From: Hellea sp965224755
GTDB taxonomy: Bacteria; Pseudomonadota; Alphaproteobacteria; Caulobacterales; Maricaulaceae
Assembly: GCA_965224755.1 (NCBI GenBank)
Contig: OZ245061.1
Location: 1,302,001 to 1,366,000, forward strand
Length of the DNA stretch: 64,000 nucleotides
Direction of reading: 5' to 3'
Each line of letters starts with the position of its first letter. Position 1 is the first letter of the stretch. This document shows positions 60,393 through 64,000 of this stretch, piece after piece. Position numbers and translations under genes: made by a program. The notes beneath the pieces were generated by a model, which had not been told where the DNA came from, searched no databases, and was given only the letters and a program-made list of their open reading frames with translations.

Positions 60393-60916
60393 TGGTTTAT
60401 GCCTCACCCACGCCGGCGCGCTCGCGCGGACATGCCTGGCACGGCATTGTCATGATGCTGCTTTTGACGATTATCGGCGTGCTTAGCGTCAATCTCTTCG
60501 GGCGCAGCGTGTCTTTTTCTTTGCTTCCGCTTTTAGGCGTCATCCTCTGGCCGCGCGGCTCTTCGCCGGTTGCCTCTATCTTGGCTATGCTAATCTTCGG
60601 GCTTTTGCTTGATTTTTTAACTGCCGGGCCTTTGGGGCTTTGGGCTCTGGTCTATCTTATTGTGTTCGCGCTCTTTAAGCCCCATCAAAGGCTGAAACCT
60701 CACACATTTCGGACAGCGTCGCGGCAGGTCTTTGGCGGATTGATCTTGGCCCTAGTTCTGGCTTTCGGCCTCGCATGGTTTGCGAGCGGTCATCGTCCCG
60801 ATCTTGTCTTGATGCTGCCGCCTCTATTGGCCGTAATCGTGCTTTTCCCTTTGATTTACGGGCTCCGGCATTTCTTCAAACAACTGCTTGGCGGCGCAGA
60901 TGAGCGGGGGCTTTAG
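60392..60916 (+). CDS. mreD: Rod shape-determining protein MreD
   Basis: 174 residues with five or six TM segments. An inner-membrane partner of MreC. The pattern SLLPLLGVILWPRGSSPVAS and LLLDFLTAGPLGLWALVYLI (Asp-containing) is typical. Start ATG 60392 overlaps the mreC stop. mrdA follows 2 bp after its stop. Confidence 0.92.
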   Translation: MVYASPTPARSRGHAWHGIVMMLLLTIIGVLSVNLFGRSVSFSLLPLLGVILWPRGSSPVASILAMLIFGLLLDFLTAGPLGLWALVYLIVFALFKPHQRLKPHTFRTASRQVFGGLILALVLAFGLAWFASGHRPDLVLMLPPLLAVIVLFPLIYGLRHFFKQLLGGADERGL

Positions 60917-60918
60917 CG

Positions 60919-62784
60919 GTGGAGGAAGGCTTTAATGAAGGCATTTTAACCCGCCGCACTCTGATATTAGGGGCAGGGGGCGCGGGCGTATTCGGGGTGC
61001 TCGCGAGCCGTCTTTATTATCTTCAAGTCGTCAAATCCGAAGATTACCGCGCTTTGTCGGATGATAACCGTTTCAATTTTAATATCACCATGCCAGTGCG
61101 CGGGCGTATTCTGGACCGGTACGGGGAGAGCCTCGCCGTTAACCGCCCGGAGTTTCGTCTTGTCCTGATCCCTGAACGGGTCAAGGATATTGAAAAGACG
61201 CTTGACTTGGTTTCGGATGTCCTGCCGCTCAAAGACGAGACACGCAAACGTATCCGTAAGGATATTAAAGAGAATGCCAGCTTTGTCCCAATCCTGATTG
61301 AAGATCATTTAGACTGGAAAACTTTCTCGGCGCTGAATCTCAAAACCCCTGAACTTCCGGGTGTTATCCCCGAAGTCGGGGAAGGACGGTCTTATCCCAA
61401 TGGCGGTATATTTACTCATACGCTGGGTTATGTCGGTCGGGCGGGGCCGGATGATGTGGCCAAAGATAAAGACCCTTTATTGTTGCAGCCGACTTTTCGG
61501 ATCGGCAAGACGGGTGTCGAAAGTGCGGCAGATAAGACGCTTCGTGGGACGTCGGGTAAATTGAAAGTCGAAGTTAATGCCGTAGGCCGTATTGTGCGCG
61601 AATGGCCTGACCCTAAAGACGCCGCGCAAGACGGTAAGGATGTCTGGTTGACCATTGACGCGGAACTCCAGCTTTATGCCGCCGAACTGTATGAGGAGGA
61701 TAGCGGTGGGATTGCCGTCATTGATGTAATAACCGGGGAACTCCGCACGCTGCTTTCCATGCCGAGTTATGATGGCAATCTCTTTGTTTCGGGCCTGACA
61801 CAGGCGGATATGGACCGTTTGAACAGTGATGAAAAACGGCCGCAATATAATAAGGTCATTAGCGGCGGTTACCCGCCGGCTTCGACCTTTAAAATGACGG
61901 TCATGCTCGCCGGGCTCGAATCGGGTCTGATAAACCCGAATGACAAGGTCTTCTGCACCCAAAAAATTCGCGTTGGAAACCGTAATTTTCATTGCTGGAA
62001 GCCGGGCGGGCATGGGGCCATGAATATGCGGGACGGGCTGAAAAATTCCTGTGATATATATTTCTACGAAGCGGCGCAGATTATCGGGATGGATAAAATC
62101 GCCGAGATGGGGCGCAAGCTCGGCTATGGACAGGGTTTTGACATCGGAATTAGCGGCGTGAAATCCGGCATCATGCCCGACCCGGCTTGGAAACGGGCCC
62201 GGCTCGGTACGGGTTGGCGTATGGGCGATACGCTAAATGCGGGCATCGGGCAGGGTTTTGTGTTGGCAACGCCATTACAGCTTGCCGTTATGACCGCCCG
62301 TATCGCCAATGGCGCCCAAGCCCTGACCCCGACATTGATTATTGACGACGCGATGAAACAGCCGGCCGCATTGGGCATCGACCCTGCCCATCTCGCTTAT
62401 GTGAAGGACGCGATGCACGCCGTTTGTCACGAACCGGGCGGGACGGCTTACCGCGCCGACCCGTTAGGTCTTGAAGTCATTGACATGGCAGGGAAAACGG
62501 GAACGGGCCAAGTGCGCAGTATTTCTGCGACGGAACGATTATCGCGTCTGCGTAAAAACAGAGAAATGCCTTGGAAGCTTCGCGACCACTCTATTTTTGT
62601 CGGCTATGCGCCTTATGACAAGCCGCGTTTTGCTGTCGGCTGTATTGTTGAACATGGCGGCTCCGGGGCCAAACGCGCGGCGAATATTACGCGGGCTGTC
62701 CTGAAAAAAGTCTTGGAGCGTGACGGGATGAGGCCCAAAACAGAAAACGAGTCTGAAAACGAGACTGCAGGAACCTCGCTATGA
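60919..62784 (+). CDS. mrdA: Penicillin-binding protein 2 (peptidoglycan transpeptidase)
   Basis: 621 residues from GTG 60919. N-terminal TM (TLILGAGGAGVFGVLASRLY), pedestal domain with NITMPVRGRILDRYGESLAV, then the transpeptidase: S322-T-F-K325 (catalytic Ser), S-C-D in KNSCDIYFYEAA, and K526-T-G. Makes lateral wall cross-links with RodA. The catalytic Ser is preceded by PPA rather than PPG. The stop overlaps the rodA ATG (ATGA). Confidence 0.97.
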   Translation: MEEGFNEGILTRRTLILGAGGAGVFGVLASRLYYLQVVKSEDYRALSDDNRFNFNITMPVRGRILDRYGESLAVNRPEFRLVLIPERVKDIEKTLDLVSDVLPLKDETRKRIRKDIKENASFVPILIEDHLDWKTFSALNLKTPELPGVIPEVGEGRSYPNGGIFTHTLGYVGRAGPDDVAKDKDPLLLQPTFRIGKTGVESAADKTLRGTSGKLKVEVNAVGRIVREWPDPKDAAQDGKDVWLTIDAELQLYAAELYEEDSGGIAVIDVITGELRTLLSMPSYDGNLFVSGLTQADMDRLNSDEKRPQYNKVISGGYPPASTFKMTVMLAGLESGLINPNDKVFCTQKIRVGNRNFHCWKPGGHGAMNMRDGLKNSCDIYFYEAAQIIGMDKIAEMGRKLGYGQGFDIGISGVKSGIMPDPAWKRARLGTGWRMGDTLNAGIGQGFVLATPLQLAVMTARIANGAQALTPTLIIDDAMKQPAALGIDPAHLAYVKDAMHAVCHEPGGTAYRADPLGLEVIDMAGKTGTGQVRSISATERLSRLRKNREMPWKLRDHSIFVGYAPYDKPRFAVGCIVEHGGSGAKRAANITRAVLKKVLERDGMRPKTENESENETAGTSL

Positions 62785-63926
62785 TGCGGGCTTTTGAAAG
62801 CTCGGTCAGCTCGCGGCGCGGCTTTGCGGGCAAGCTTTACGACGTCAACTGGTTACTTCCGGCTTTGGTTGGGCTTATCGGCTTTGTCGGTGTTATTATG
62901 ATTTACGCGGCCACAGACGGGGTTTGGTCACGCGGGGCGCAGCAACATCTTATCCGTATTCTTGTCGGAGGCCTATTTATGATTGGCATTGCGCTGACCG
63001 ATATTCGGTTTTGGTATACGCTGGCTTATCCGGCTTATATCGGCGCCTTAGTTTTGCTGATCGGCGTGGATGTCTTCGGCGTCAGCGTTAACGGCTCGCA
63101 GCGCTGGCTGGATTTGCAGGTCATTCGCTTGCAACCTTCCGAAGTTATGAAACTCACTATCGTTCTGGCATTGGCGCGATATTATCACGATCTGCCGCGC
63201 TGGCGGGTCTCGCATATTACAGGGCTTTTAGGGGCGCTGATAATCATTAGCGTGCCGATGGTGCTTATTTTGCGGCAGCCTGATTTGGGAACTACGCTTT
63301 TATTGGCCGCGACAGGCTTTGCCATGGTCTTCCTTGCAGGGGTCAATTGGCGGGTGATTGTGTCCGCAATCATTGCCGGGTCGATCGCAATCCCGCTCTT
63401 TATCCGTTTTGGCCTGAAGGAATATCAGCGCGCGCGCATACTGACGTTTTTTGATCCGTCTCGCGATCCTTCAGGGGCCAGCTATCACATTACCCAATCC
63501 AAAATCGCATTGGGGAGCGGCGGCGTTTCCGGCAAGGGCTTTATGAACGGAACGCAGCGGCAATTTGGTTATGTTCCCGAAAACCAAACCGATTTCATCT
63601 TCACTGTCATCGGCGAGGAATTCGGCTTGGTCGGTAGTCTTGCGACCATCGGGATTTACATCACCATTATCTGCCTTTGCATCTGGCTGGCGTCGCAATG
63701 TAAGCATTATTTTTCAAAGCTTTTGATCCTCGGCCTGATGGTCACTTTCACGCTCTATATCTTTATCAATCTCGGAATGGTGATGGGGCTGCTGCCTGTT
63801 GTCGGCGTGCCGCTGCCGCTGATTTCCTATGGCGGAACGGTGATCCTGACGGTGATGGCGGGTTTCGGACTTATACTCTCTGCGCATCTACACCGGTCGA
63901 GCGAGCTTCCGCGAAGCCAGCTTTAG
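62781..63926 (+). CDS. rodA: SEDS peptidoglycan polymerase RodA
   Basis: 381 residues, ten TM segments. SEDS glycosyltransferase acting with PBP2. Recognised from GSQRWLDLQVIRLQPSEVMK (with the conserved Trp/Pro), ILRQPDLGTTLLLAATGFAM, and the C-terminal GLLPVVGVPLPLISYGGT. Start ATG 62781. It is the last gene of the operon; its 3' end is close to an antisense frame. Confidence 0.97.
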   Translation: MMRAFESSVSSRRGFAGKLYDVNWLLPALVGLIGFVGVIMIYAATDGVWSRGAQQHLIRILVGGLFMIGIALTDIRFWYTLAYPAYIGALVLLIGVDVFGVSVNGSQRWLDLQVIRLQPSEVMKLTIVLALARYYHDLPRWRVSHITGLLGALIIISVPMVLILRQPDLGTTLLLAATGFAMVFLAGVNWRVIVSAIIAGSIAIPLFIRFGLKEYQRARILTFFDPSRDPSGASYHITQSKIALGSGGVSGKGFMNGTQRQFGYVPENQTDFIFTVIGEEFGLVGSLATIGIYITIICLCIWLASQCKHYFSKLLILGLMVTFTLYIFINLGMVMGLLPVVGVPLPLISYGGTVILTVMAGFGLILSAHLHRSSELPRSQL

Positions 63927-63999
63927 GACGTTTTGCAGCCATGAAATAATCCAGCGCCTCATCACTGCGCGACATGGCTATATCTAGCTGGGTTATCAG
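63871..63999 (-). CDS. Possible 3' end of an unidentified minus-strand gene
   Basis: On the minus strand a frame is open from the window edge to TAA at 63871. Its visible residues include TQLDIAMSRSDEALDYFMAA followed by KRPKAGFAEA. It overlaps the rodA 3' end by 56 bp, which is rather long, so it may be spurious. No family can be named. Confidence 0.3.
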   Translation of the reverse strand: MITQLDIAMSRSDEALDYFMAAKRPKAGFAEARSTGVDAQRV

Positions 64000-64000
64000 C

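Noticed and set aside
60919..62784. Missing SxN motif in PBP2
   Set aside because: The motif reads S-C-D, which is normal for the PBP2 class; not a defect.
1..64000. tRNA, rRNA, tmRNA or riboswitch
   Set aside because: No cloverleaf, CCA end, or conserved riboswitch core was recognised by eye in any intergenic region; a covariance-model search would be needed to exclude small RNAs.

Overview
The window is a chromosomal stretch of an alphaproteobacterium with moderate GC. The gene order (suf cluster; atpHAGDC; obgE-proB-proA-nadD-rsfS-rlmH-envC-ctpA; hflK-hflC-DUF2065-degP; serB/miaA; mreBCD-mrdA-rodA), the RpoH-type sigma factor and CtrA-like sites suggest the Caulobacterales/Maricaulales (Hyphomonadaceae-like) branch. 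That placement is inference from synteny, not from a marker gene. I found no rRNA, tRNA, CRISPR array, phage or insertion sequence.

Layout: 0-5.9 kb holds a 5'-truncated RidA, a cupin and a low-GC membrane protein, then sufC-sufD-(small membrane protein)-sufS-sufT-sufA for Fe-S cluster assembly; sufB is not in the window. 5.9-9.8 kb holds an MmcQ/YjbR protein, a secreted protein with a PapD-like chaperone, rpoH and a transaldolase. 9.8-12.5 kb has priA, with one zinc site eroded, and a membrane protein. 12.7-19.2 kb is the F1 ATP synthase operon with MOSC and phosphoesterase genes at its end. 19-32.7 kb, all on the minus strand, is a long envelope and housekeeping run (rplU-rpmA; GNAT-obgE-proB-proA-nadD-rsfS-rlmH-envC, two tandem ctpA genes, a divergent polysaccharide deacetylase, rppH, an MFS exporter).

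The most unusual object is an 8.8-kb minus-strand gene (32900-41731) for a secreted protein of about 2943 residues. It contains two arrays of the same 23-residue repeat: 51 acidic units (851 consecutive residues have no Lys, Arg or His) and 50 basic units. All units keep a strict 69-bp period with no indel. The arrays are followed by a peptidoglycan-binding domain and a Gly/Ser/Thr-rich tail. The protein has only three Cys, one at each module boundary. A perfect CtrA-type site lies 92 bp upstream and a strong terminator follows the gene. It reads as a giant, charge-segregated, cell-wall-anchored fibre or scaffold.

41.9-50.3 kb holds a HAD phosphatase, putA, an M16 lipoprotein peptidase and a TadG-like protein. 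50.3-58.3 kb holds a VUT transporter, folA, hflKC-DUF2065-degP, serB, miaA and a TVP38-type membrane protein. 58.4-63.9 kb is the elongasome operon mreB-mreC-mreD-mrdA-rodA. Much of the intergenic space is filled with palindromic elements: several short families, plus a separate 90-bp near-perfect palindrome present twice (31.9 and 51.5 kb).
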